NCBI GenBank assembly: GCA_002573605.1
Contig: PDNA01000072.1
Span: 1-64,000 of the forward strand
Direction: 5' to 3'
Length of the DNA: 64,000 nucleotides
DNA from: Polytolypa hystricis UAMH7299
Lineage: Eukaryota; Ascomycota; Eurotiomycetes; Onygenales
The notes under the pieces were generated by a model that saw only the letters and a list, made by a program, of their open reading frames with translations, ran no database searches and was not told the origin of the DNA. Position 1 is the stretch's first letter; every line of letters begins with the position of its first letter. The translations under genes were made by a program, and so were the position numbers. Positions 1-9,645 of this stretch are shown in pieces.

Positions 1-42
1 CTCCCCGTTCTTCTCTTACTAACCCAAACTTAAACCTAACAG

Positions 43-292
43 CTCCTTCTTCCAATCTATCTGTATCATCGGCTACACATTATTCCCACTCGTCATCGCG
101 TCAGTACTCAGCGCCTTCGGTCTGCCCACCATCGCCCGCATCCCCGTGTATCTCGTGCTCGTCGCATGGTCGCTAGCGGCGGGCGTGAGCATTCTCGGTG
201 GCTCTGGGGTGGTGAAGAATAGAGTCGGTATTGCGGTGTATCCGTTGTTTGTGTTTTATATCGCCATTGGATGTTTGTGCTTTATTAGCTGA
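43..292 (+). CDS. Yip1-domain membrane protein, YIPF6/Yip4 type (3' end only)
   Basis: This is the last exon of a gene that begins outside the window. The first 42 bases look like an intron end, with a branch-like CTTACTAAC at about 16-24 and the acceptor AG at 41-42. The exon reads on from SFFQSICIIGYTLFPLVIAS and runs to the TGA at 290-292, giving 82 complete codons. It holds roughly three hydrophobic helices. The FFQS-x-C-x2-GY-x3-P opening and the AVYPLFVFY ending are what I know from the C-terminal membrane domain of YIPF6 and yeast Yip4, which act with Rab GTPases in the Golgi. The visible part has no catalytic motif, and a different Yip subfamily cannot be excluded because the N-terminal half is missing. 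Confidence 0.75.
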
Positions 293-2211
293 AAAAAGAA
301 AGTCCCGCACCCCTTTCCCCCTCTTTTGGGGCATGTCTTGGGCCCAAGGTCTTGATGTCTAAGCTCCTGGTATATGCCCGAGGCGCCGTATACCTTCCAT
401 CCGAGCATTACATTTCCTGCAGTGAAAAGGGCATGATCAAATAACGCGGAACAGGGGGGAGTATGGGTACTTGATGGCTGGTGGAACTGTATTACTATTA
501 TTTTCGATGATAGCCTTTTCCTTTTGTTTTTTTCCCCCTATCTTTCTCTTTTTGGCATTTATATCTATATACCATTTTTTTTTCATATTGACTAGTTCGC
601 TTTCTTCCCATTAGGCAGTGATTTTAAACAGCTTTCTTTTCTTTCTTATTCTTTTCCCATCTTCCTGTGCTTCGAGGTGTTGGATATTTGGTCTGGTACA
701 GGCGTACATACCCACCTAGGTACCTAGGGAGGGACGATTGGTCTCCTTGAAGAATGTTCTTGATGTGTGGAGGAGCAGGGCCAGCCCTCCTGGCAACAAA
801 AAAGGGGTGGGTAGACGCAGAACTCAGTGAACATGCTCAGAAAGATATAACACTAGCATTCTCTGGCAGTCTCTAGATCCTTTAGAAAAACAGCGTCATA
901 AATCATCTTCTGTATATAGTGGAAATCCTGTCCCCCTTTTTCCCAAGTCTATAGAGATATCTCTATCCCCCTCTTTTTCCAGATGGACCTAGAAATCTTT
1001 CCAAATCTTTCCTCTTCCTCTCATTTCCACACACAAAACCCTCATCTCTACCTAGTAGGGTACTAACTAACAAACAAAGCCTTGGAAGCTTAAGATAAAC
1101 CCCCTGACACACACAATATCCTCTAGAAAACAAACTGGCCCTGAAACCTGTTTCCTTTCTCATTGTTCAGAGGGGAAAACTGAAACTAGGCTCGTCTCTT
1201 ATCTAACTGAGTAGAAAATAATCTGGAAATCCGTAGCAGTATCCTCGGGTCCTTACGGGGGAGAGAGAGCGTATATAAGATAACGTTGCGCAGGCTTCGT
1301 CAGCGGTAGAAAGAGAAAAAGGAGTAAGAATGACCACATCAAGCAGGACATCAAAAGTTTAGAACCGAAAAACCACACATACATCTCTCTCTCTCTCTCT
1401 CTCTCTCGATCCGCGTTGAAGGGAGTACAAGTTGAAACTCGATCTCAGCCACAGCCGGAGATTTGAGATTTTTATTACATCACCGGCGCTGGGCAGTGTC
1501 AGTGTCAGCCAGTCAGTGTGGCCCGGTTAAGTCCAAAGTCAACGACAGCAACTCATTCCGGCGATCCTGTTGGCTCCACTCGACAATTTAATTTCACGGC
1601 GAGAGAAAAGAGAGAAAAGTCCCCAAAAGGATCGCTTGAACTAAAAACGACAGAGAAAAGAAAGAAGAAGTTTCTCTCAGAAAAGACTTTAACAACGCAT
1701 CGGAATCCTTTTCCAACGGGGCTCAAAACATTCCGAAAAAACACACATCATCATCACCACCACACAACACCACTACTTTTCCTCTTTTACAGCTTCCTTT
1801 TTCTTCCCTCTCCGTACTTTTAACTGCTGGATATTTTGCGGAGTTTATTATTGTCGAAGAGGGACTTGCGAGCAGACAAACACGGTTGCAATATCTAGAC
1901 TTTTCCGTTGTTTTACCGCTTCTTCCTCTGCACGATTCGCCAGTCCACCCAATCTCACTTTCCTTCCCCTCTCTCTCTCTCTCGCATCGCTCTCCCCACA
2001 TCGCCTCAGCAACAACAAACACTTCCTCACCCCCCGGCAAAAATACCCAACCTAACACCACAAATCTTTCCTCGCATCGATCGAATTACCTTAAACACCG
2101 TCGGACCCCGAAAAGACCCTGGAGAAAAGGGAGATATAACGCTTGCAACGAAAACGAGACGTCCTAACACGCTGCGGATATCTCGGTGATAGGAAGAAGC
2201 CTTGCGACACC
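293..2211. other. Intergenic region and long 5' leader, no gene seen
   Basis: No credible coding sequence was found in 1.9 kb. It holds the 3' flank of the Yip gene, a short palindrome CCTAGGTACCTAGG at about 715-728, a TC microsatellite and pyrimidine-rich tracts. From about 1.3 kb onward the sequence looks like promoter and leader of the Ran-binding protein gene. The small reading frames here overlap one another on both strands and resemble no family. Confidence 0.6.
1384..1407 (+). repeat. (TC)12 microsatellite
   Basis: A perfect dinucleotide run lies about 0.8 kb upstream of the Ran-binding protein start. CT-rich tracts are common in fungal promoters and leaders. Confidence 0.95.
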
Positions 2212-4729
2212 ATGGCTTCGGAGGTCCAGGGACAGAATGGGGTCGTGAATGGTGAGACCTGCACCAGCAATGCTTCAGCCCGCTTTCAAGGCGAAGAAGA
2301 ACCCAGTCGCTCACTTGTCCCTGATCCAACAGAACCTACGCACGAGGGTACCCGAGGATCGTCAGCTCAAGGTATGCACCATGACACTGAGAACCCAGGA
2401 GATGTCGACAAGAACGATGTAACGAAAGAGGAAGAAGAAGAAGAAGAAGAAGAAGAAGATACAAGTGATGGCAGCAGCGCCGACAAGACCGTTTCTAACA
2501 ACCACGATGAAAACTCTACAGTCCCCGCTAGTACTACCCAAAAGCACCACCACCACCCCGAGGCTGCTAGTGGTACCTCTGATCCCGGCGAGCTCTCTGA
2601 AGGTACGCATCCTACCGCGACTACTCAAGCTACGAATCAAGATAGCAACTTTCACAACCCAGGCTCTAACGTGAACAAAGATGGCGCCGGAGAACGTCCC
2701 GTCCGCCAGAAACTAAAGGAAACCTCGATCGCAGGCAATACCGCGCGAGCCCTGTCGCCGGATGACGAATCCATGGCTTATCAAGGGAGCAACTCGCCAG
2801 TAGCGCCGGAGAATGCGAGCGAGACGAATCATATTGACGAGAGAGGGAGATTAAGGCGGAAACGCTCTATTGACGATGTACACGACGATGACGCTACTAG
2901 CGGTGCTGAGGACACTGGTCATCGGAGGAAGAGATCGAGGTCGTCGAAGGCTGAGGATAGCCCGGAGGATAGCACGGTTTCGCAGCGTAAGTCTGATACA
3001 GAAATTCGCGATTCGGAGCTGCAAAATGGCCCACTGGAGACACGAGATGCTGAAGTCGGAATGTGCGATGAAATAGCCCGCGTGCATACGCCACCACCAA
3101 CTGGTGAACTGAGCGCCGCCGAAAAGCTCTTGAGCCCCAAGAAGAAGCGGAGCATAGACCAATTGCGTAAAGATGACTTGAAATCGGCGGACGTCGTCGA
3201 TAGCGCCACGGGTGTCACATCCAAAGACGGAGAGCCAGCGGATAAGGTGAGGGTCCCGTCATTGGGTAACCGCACGCTCGAAGGCGAACCGGAGAAGAAG
3301 AGGCACCGGGATAACTCTCAGGAGAGAGCTGTCGCGTCTGAAAAAGCGGTTCGTTCGTCCCCGGAATAGAGAGGCGCAATGGCCATTACTACGAATTCTT
3401 TTGACTAACGGAGCGTTATTTATTATAGAGTTTGCCCAACCCGTTCGCCAATACCTCTGCAGTCTCCCCATTCGCATCTATTCCAGCTTCAAAATCAACC
3501 GGTACAGCCCCCTCAGAAAAGCCGTCAGATAAGGAACAACCTCGCTCGACATCCGCGACCGCGTTCGCCACCTCGTCATTGGCCGCATTCGCCAGCTCCG
3601 AGCAGTCGCCATTTGGAAGTCTAGTGAGCTCTGGATCCGCATCGCCCTTCAAATCTGCTGTCCCGCAATCTACCGAAACCGCGACAGCGAAAGAGCCCGC
3701 CGCCGCACCACCACCATCCTCGTCCGCGTTTGCCGCCTCGCCATTCGCTACTGTCGCTACTACAAGTTCTCCGTTCGGGTCGTTTGGAGGGGGCTTTGGT
3801 ACAAGCGCATTTTCAAGCGGATTTGGGACCGCGGCCGCGCCTGCTAAGTTCGGCAGCGGGTTGACTAGTTTTGCTGCCCCCGGAGGGCCTGGTGTTTTGG
3901 GCAGTTCGAAGCCGAAGGTTCTTGGAGCTGCGCCAGATGTTGAGGAAGAGGAAGCCGGTGACAATGAGAAACCCGGATTTGAAGGTCTTGAAGATGAGAA
4001 GGAGGATGAGAGGTTCTTTAAGCAAGAGAGTACGTTTAGAGTCTTTATCTCCCTTCTTTCCTCCCCTATTTCCGCGCCTATTGGAGAAAGACGGTCATTC
4101 ATTGGGAAAAATTTCATTGAAATTTTGACTAACACTCTTTTTTGTTTCTTTTTAATCTAGCTGAAACCGGCGAGGAAGGTGAAACCACATACTTTAGCTG
4201 TCGAGGTAAACTATTCCAATTCGACGGTAAAGAATGGAAAGAGCGTGGTGTTGGCACGTTCAAAGTCAACGTCACAGAGCCTCGGGCTTCCAGGCTAAAG
4301 AAGGATGATGGTGAGGAAAGGAGTGGCACAGCGGAAGATAAGGCGAAAGATCAACAGTCTACCAAGACAGCCAAGAAGACTGCGCGGTTTATTATGCGAG
4401 CAGATGGCGTGTGGAGGGTCATTCTGAACTCCCCGATCATTAAGGGCATGAAGGCGGGGGATGCAAAGGGTGAAGAACCGACGGGAAAGCAGGTTCATCT
4501 TGCGGGGATTGAGAATGGGAAATCTGTGCCGCTGTTGTTGAGGGTGCGTACCTTTATTTTTTTTCCTTTTTACCCCTTTCCTTGATATTTCTTTTCTCAA
4601 CCCTTTTTATTTTCTGGCTGTGGGAATATTTTACTAATGAGCACCTTTCTGGCACTTTTACAGACTCCAAGTGCCGATGCAGCTAAGGATTTATACCACT
4701 GGATCCAAGATGTTCAGGCCAGTTTGTGA
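2212..4729 (+). CDS. RanBP3/Yrb2-type Ran-binding nuclear protein
   Basis: Four exons give about 728 residues: 2212-3348, 3429-4029, 4161-4543 and 4664-4729. The phases agree and the donors are GTTCGT, GTACGT and GTGCGT. The ATG at 2212 sits in CACCATGG; an in-frame upstream reading begins with no ATG in good context. Residues 1-379 are acidic and disordered, with a poly-Glu run near residues 75-85 and several basic KKR/RKR patches that could be nuclear localisation signals. Exon 2 carries FG motifs (SPFGS, GGGFG, SSGFG). Residues about 580-727 form a Ran-binding domain, with the ETGEEGE entry, FxxxGKLFxFDGKEWKERGVG and a C-terminal FIMRADG...VILN strand. Family knowledge: Yrb2/RanBP3 binds Ran-GTP and Crm1 and helps nuclear export. 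A Nup2-like role is the main alternative because FG motifs and a RanBD also occur together there. Confidence 0.85.
2434..2458 (+). repeat. GAA/GAG repeat encoding poly-Glu
   Basis: An in-frame purine trinucleotide run inside the Ran-binding protein encodes a stretch of glutamates. It sits in the disordered N-terminal part and may vary in length between strains. Confidence 0.9.
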
Positions 4730-6084
4730 ATGCAGTTTTCTTTTTAGTTTTTAACCTTTTTTTACTGTCTTTTGTTGTTTCTTTTGTCAAGGGCTTTTGA
4801 TTATTTTTTTACCTTTTTTTCCTCTGGAATCCTTAGGCTTTTAAAAAAAGATCTGGAACAAGAAGGGTTGGAGTGGGCTTGCATGTCATTTGTTTTTTTT
4901 CGTTTTTTTTTTTTCTTTCTTTTTAATATAGCTTTCTTTTTCATGTTTTGACTGGTTTTTATCTTTTTCCTTCTCAGAGTAATGAGTATATAAGTTAAAC
5001 CTTTGCTAATTGTCTTTCTACTACTGGTTTTCTTTATATTTGTGTTTTCATTTTGTGTGGATATGATAGAGAAGTGCTCATACTTCCTTTTCCCCCGTTT
5101 CTTTTCTTTTCTATTTTTTAAAAAGAGGTTTTGATGGCGTGAGAGGAATGCTGGTTGCTCACCCCCCTCCCCTCTTTCTCTATATATAATCCCTTCCTTT
5201 TTCTGTGTTGAATCTGCTTTGATGCTCAGGCTGTTACATGTTATGTGCATGATTTTAAACACCTTGCTCAGGGGCTACTATTGATTGATTTTGGTTGAAT
5301 GTTCTATAGCTACTTCTGGGCAGAGCTTCCCATTATCTTTGTCTTTTTTTATACCTTGTGTGTGTGTTTGTGCTTTCCCCCCTTACAGGCTGGATAGAGT
5401 GTTGGTATGAGTTTACATAGGGATTTCTCCTTTAATTCTTTTTGTCTTTTTTCTTTTCTATGGTTTTCTTTTTGCTTGTTTATGTCTAGAGGCTTTTTTC
5501 TCTCTTTTCCTTTGCTGTCCTTAATTGCTGGAAGAGAAGAAAAGAGGTTGAATAAAAAGAATTAAGAGATATTTATTAGGGATTCTTTTCTTTTACTCAG
5601 AGACTGTGTGTATTATTTTCTAGCCTCTATTGAGGGGGGGTATATATATATGAGATTTTATATTTGTTTTGAAGTATAGGAGTTTCTATACGGAGTATTC
5701 CTTCATCAAATACATACATTCATTCTGTTGCTCAAAAAGCAGGTGGGTGCGCTTTAGCATTGGGAGCTGAAATTAAGTGTCCACGTGACTTCGCGTTTAC
5801 GCGCGAAAACCCTTTTTGCTGGGGAAACGAGCCGCCTTTCATCACGATGACAGGACTTGATATATATATCCAGCAAGCAAACAAAAGGAAGAAAGAAGAA
5901 GAACACATTGGCCCAACCGCCACTACTTACTCTGCAAAGATTTGGAGAACTTTGGAGTGGGGGCGCGTGTTAAACTAAAGGGTTCTGAGCATGGGATGAT
6001 CCTTTTTTTTTTTTAACGTCCCAGTGACCGTGTTTTCCCTTTAATTCCTATATTGCGAGATACCTATGTATATGTGTGGGGAAA
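4730..6084. other. Intergenic region, T-rich, no gene seen
   Basis: About 1.35 kb separates the Ran-binding protein from the Hrq1 gene. The first kilobase is strongly T-rich on the + strand, with many TTTTCTTTT tracts, as expected of a fungal 3' UTR and terminator region. The last 400 bases hold a CCACGTGAC motif near 5781 and a long T run near 6003-6015, and are presumed to be the Hrq1 promoter. A 15-codon upstream reading frame overlaps the Hrq1 start (listed separately). Confidence 0.55.
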
Positions 6085-6110
6085 ATGGGAAGGAAGAGAA
6101 AAGCCGATGA
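6066..6110 (+). promoter_or_regulatory. Short upstream ORF overlapping the Hrq1 start codon
   Basis: An ATG at 6066 opens a 14-codon frame that ends in TGA at 6108-6110, past the presumed Hrq1 ATG at 6085 and in another frame. If the transcript starts upstream of 6066, ribosomes using it could not reach 6085 by simple reinitiation. Whether the mRNA includes 6066 is unknown. Confidence 0.4.
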
Positions 6111-9100
6111 TGGTGATGATGGAGGGAGGAACAGCGAGAACTACTACCTCCAGACTGCTGCACCTGCACCTGCTCCACCGACAGAATCATCAGTAACGGG
6201 AACGAAACTTCCCTATGACGGCGAACCAACTACAACTTCCACATCATCATCAGCAGCAGCAAGCAAACCTCGGAAACCGCGCCAACAAAAAGCAGCCAGG
6301 ACAGCAAAACCCCCTTCCTCCCCGCCCACTCCCATCCCCTGGCCCTCACCCTTCAAACGTCTCTCCCAAACCCACCGCGCGCTAAACCTCGTATATACAT
6401 TCTGCTGCACGCGCAAACACTTTGCGACCACGTTCGAGAAGATGAAAGCCGCTGTCGAGGCGCAGACGGGCGGTCGTATATTGACGGTTGAGGATATCGC
6501 GAGGGTGAAGGTGTTGGTGCCTAGGAGTGTGAGGTTTGAGGTCGTGGATGGTAGAGTGGTAGATGTTTTGAGTGTGCCGGAGGAGGAGGAAAGGGGAGGA
6601 GGAGGAAGAGGGGGGAAGGTATGGCGGGATTGGGAGACGGAGGGTATGGGGGTGGGAATGAGTATGGATGGTGATGGTGAGGGCAAGGGTGGGGAGGGGA
6701 ATGAGGTTTTACTATTTGAGTTCGTGGATGGCGATTTAAAGCCTGAGACCAAGGGTGGTAGCGGTGGTGGTAGAAGAAAGACTAAGGAGGAAGATTTGCA
6801 AACCCCAGTGTATAGCCAGAAACAGATGCTGGCCCTGATTGAGAAGCGGAATAAGAAATTTACGCAAGCGGTTGATGCGTTTCTGATCAGGTGTCGGGAT
6901 GAAGAAGGGGGGTTGGACCCCGTTGCGAAGCTCGATGAGGAAAAGGATATATATGTTCCTATCACCTCGTCCTCCTCCTCCTCGAAGGGCGAAACGAGTA
7001 CACCCGCAGCAGCCGCGAAATTGCCCATCCCCAAGGAGAGAAAAGCTATTTCGGAAATCATTGCGGAGATCAAAGAGATGGACTGGTACACGGGCCAGAT
7101 CGTCCCGGATGGCCATCGGGTGTTTGACGCACAAGAGCCTGTATATGGGGATTTGAAATTCGCGCTCTCGCAGGACATGGTTAATGCGCTGTACAATACG
7201 CGAGGGATCACGCAGTTCTACTCACATCAGGCGGAGGCGATTAATCATCTCGTTCATGAGGGAGGGAATGTGATTGTGTCGACGTCTACGAGTTCGGGGA
7301 AATCGTTGATCTATCAAGTCCCCATGCTGCATGAGTTGGAAATGGATCCGCATAGTCGGGGTATGTATATTTTCCCGACAAAGGCTCTGGCGCAGGACCA
7401 GAGACGTAGTATGAAGGAGCTTTTAGGGTATATGCATGGATTGGAGGATGTACTGGTTGAAACTTTCGATGGAGATACGGCTATGTCTGATAGGAATGCC
7501 ATCCGCGACGAAGCGAGGATTATATTTACGAATCCTGACATGCTGCATATTACCATCTTACCGCAGGAGTCTGCGTGGCGGACATTCTTGAAGAATTTGA
7601 AGTTTGTGGTTGTGGATGAGCTGCATGTTTACAATGGCCTTTTTGGATCTCATGTCGCGTTCGTCATGAGACGGCTACGGCGGATCTGTGCCGCTGTGGG
7701 GAACCGCCATGTCAAGTTTGTATCTTGCTCTGCTACGGTGGCAAATCCGGAAGCACATATGAAAACGATATTCGGCGTTGAGGATGTGAAACTGGTAGAC
7801 TTTGACGGCTCGCCGTCTGGAAGAAAGGAGTTTATCTGCTGGAATACGCCGTACAAGGACCCGGGCGACTCATCGTCTGGTCGTGGGAATAGTTTTCAGG
7901 AATCTGCAAGATTGTTCTGCCAGCTTGTCCTGCGCGGTGTGAGGGTTATTGCTTTCTGCAAGATTCGCAAGCAGTGCGAGATGCTGTTGAGTGCGGTTCG
8001 AGTTGAATTTCGAGCACTGGATAGATCTCAAGTGTCGAGGCTTGTGATGGGGTATCGAGGTGGTTACAGTCCACAGGACAGACGCCAGATTGAGCGGGAG
8101 ATGTTTGAAGGGAAGTTGTTGGGTATAGTTGCGACGAGTGCTCTGGAGCTTGGAGTCGATATCGGCTCTCTCGATGCAGTAATTACCCATGGTTTCCCCT
8201 ATTCGATATCAAATCTACGCCAGCAGAGCGGTCGCGCGGGACGCAGGAACAAGGACTCGCTCTCGGTGCTGGTTGGTGATTCATATGCTACGGACCAGCA
8301 CTATATGCGGAATCCTGATGAACTCTTCACAAAGCCGAATTGCGAACTGCAGGTTGACCTTACTAACGAGCTGGTTCTCGAGGGTCATCTGCAGTGCGCT
8401 GCCTTTGAGATGCCGATCCGTCCCGATGGAGATGTTATGTACTTTGGACCGCAACTCCCCGAGCTTGCATCCACAAGACTTGTACGAGATAACATGGGAT
8501 TCCACCACTGCCACGATCGCTTCCGGCCGCACCCATCACGCTGTGTATCCATCCGCGATGCCGAAAACGACCACTACGCTGTCATCGACACGACAAACAA
8601 CCGCAACGCCGTCATCGAGGAAATCGAAGACACCCGCATCTTCTTCACCATCTACGAGGGTGGCATATTCCTGCATCAGGGACACACGTACCTAGTCAAA
8701 GAGCTCAACACATCCCGGCGCTTCGCGCGTGTCGTCCACGTCCACGTTGACTGGACCACGCAACAGCGCGACATCACCGACATCGACCCGATTGAGACGG
8801 AAGCCATCCGACACATTGGCGGCACCTCAAACTCCCGCGCCTTCTTTGGCGCCATTAGAATCCGCACTCTTGTCTACGGCTACTTCAAGCTCGACAAGAG
8901 AGGGCGCATTCTTGATGCCGTTCCCCTGGATAATCCGCCCATCGACATCCCCTCAAAGGGCATGTGGCTAGATGTGCCGAAACAAGCTCTCGAAATCCTC
9001 ACGTCGAGAAATCTTAATGCTGCTGCGGCGATCCACGCGGCAGAACACGCTGTCCTAGCACTCCTGCCCACGTTTGTCATTTCTTCGCCGGGAGATGTGC

Positions 9101-9645
9101 GCACGGAATGTAAAGTCGCCCAGAAAGAGCTAGGCGTCAAACATAAAATCGCCGCCCACCAAAAACAATCCCAAGGCCAACGCCAAGATGCGCGACTCCC
9201 CCCGCCACCAGCTCGCCAACGACCCGCCCGTCTAACCTTCTACGACGCAAAGGGTGGCTCCGCGGGCTCCGGCATCGCCGCCAAAGCCTTCGAATTCATA
9301 GACTCTCTCCTCCAACGCGCCCTTTCGCGCATTGAATCCTGTACTTGTACGTCCCCGCAGGGCTGCGTCGAGTGTGTCTGCGACGAACGCTGCAAGGAAT
9401 TAAATGTCGTCATGAGTAAGGCTGGTGCGGTTGTGGTGTTGAAGGCCTTGTTGGGGAGGGAGATTGATGTTGATGGATTGCCTTGGGGAGAGGGGTTTTT
9501 TGACGGGGGTCAGATTATGGGAATAGGACTGGCGCCGGAAACGGGGGTTGGGGCGGAGTTGGCGGGGGGGTTGGAGACGGTTGTGGAGGCGAGTGAGGTC
9601 GCTGGACGGCCTGGGGCGGTGGTCAAGGTTTTTGGGGAGGGGTGA
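6085..9645 (+). CDS. HRQ1: Hrq1/RecQ4-like ATP-dependent DNA helicase
   Basis: A single uninterrupted frame encodes 1186 residues. The ATG at 6085 (GAAAATGG) starts MGRKRKADD; the frame extends slightly upstream but with no ATG. The N-terminus is basic and low in complexity, followed near residue 90 by a conserved stretch (WPSPFKRLSQTHRALNLVY) seen in Hrq1 proteins. The helicase core has motif I near residue 405 (STSTSSGKS), motif II near 510 as DELH with the HVYNGLFGSHVAFVMRRL extension, motif III SCSAT, and motif VI SGRAGRR near 712. A C-terminal domain carries a cysteine cluster near residues 1086-1105 (CTCTSPQGCVECVCDERC), typical of the DUF1998-type domain. Family knowledge: Hrq1 is a 3'-5' helicase in interstrand crosslink repair and telomere maintenance. 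Residues 170-260 are an unusual Gly/Arg/Glu-rich insertion. Confidence 0.92.
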   Translation: MGRKRKADDGDDGGRNSENYYLQTAAPAPAPPTESSVTGTKLPYDGEPTTTSTSSSAAASKPRKPRQQKAARTAKPPSSPPTPIPWPSPFKRLSQTHRALNLVYTFCCTRKHFATTFEKMKAAVEAQTGGRILTVEDIARVKVLVPRSVRFEVVDGRVVDVLSVPEEEERGGGGRGGKVWRDWETEGMGVGMSMDGDGEGKGGEGNEVLLFEFVDGDLKPETKGGSGGGRRKTKEEDLQTPVYSQKQMLALIEKRNKKFTQAVDAFLIRCRDEEGGLDPVAKLDEEKDIYVPITSSSSSSKGETSTPAAAAKLPIPKERKAISEIIAEIKEMDWYTGQIVPDGHRVFDAQEPVYGDLKFALSQDMVNALYNTRGITQFYSHQAEAINHLVHEGGNVIVSTSTSSGKSLIYQVPMLHELEMDPHSRGMYIFPTKALAQDQRRSMKELLGYMHGLEDVLVETFDGDTAMSDRNAIRDEARIIFTNPDMLHITILPQESAWRTFLKNLKFVVVDELHVYNGLFGSHVAFVMRRLRRICAAVGNRHVKFVSCSATVANPEAHMKTIFGVEDVKLVDFDGSPSGRKEFICWNTPYKDPGDSSSGRGNSFQESARLFCQLVLRGVRVIAFCKIRKQCEMLLSAVRVEFRALDRSQVSRLVMGYRGGYSPQDRRQIEREMFEGKLLGIVATSALELGVDIGSLDAVITHGFPYSISNLRQQSGRAGRRNKDSLSVLVGDSYATDQHYMRNPDELFTKPNCELQVDLTNELVLEGHLQCAAFEMPIRPDGDVMYFGPQLPELASTRLVRDNMGFHHCHDRFRPHPSRCVSIRDAENDHYAVIDTTNNRNAVIEEIEDTRIFFTIYEGGIFLHQGHTYLVKELNTSRRFARVVHVHVDWTTQQRDITDIDPIETEAIRHIGGTSNSRAFFGAIRIRTLVYGYFKLDKRGRILDAVPLDNPPIDIPSKGMWLDVPKQALEILTSRNLNAAAAIHAAEHAVLALLPTFVISSPGDVRTECKVAQKELGVKHKIAAHQKQSQGQRQDARLPPPPARQRPARLTFYDAKGGSAGSGIAAKAFEFIDSLLQRALSRIESCTCTSPQGCVECVCDERCKELNVVMSKAGAVVVLKALLGREIDVDGLPWGEGFFDGGQIMGIGLAPETGVGAELAGGLETVVEASEVAGRPGAVVKVFGEG

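Noticed and set aside
3416..4135. 239-codon frame on the - strand opposite the Ran-binding protein
   Set aside because: It lies wholly opposite exon 2 of a gene with FG repeats and a fitting splice pattern; its Pro/Ala/Asn-rich text is the reverse of those repeats.
6213..7211. 332-codon frame on the - strand opposite the Hrq1 gene
   Set aside because: It has low-complexity Ser/Pro text produced by the reverse of the Gly/Glu-rich insertion, and no domain; the helicase frame explains the region.
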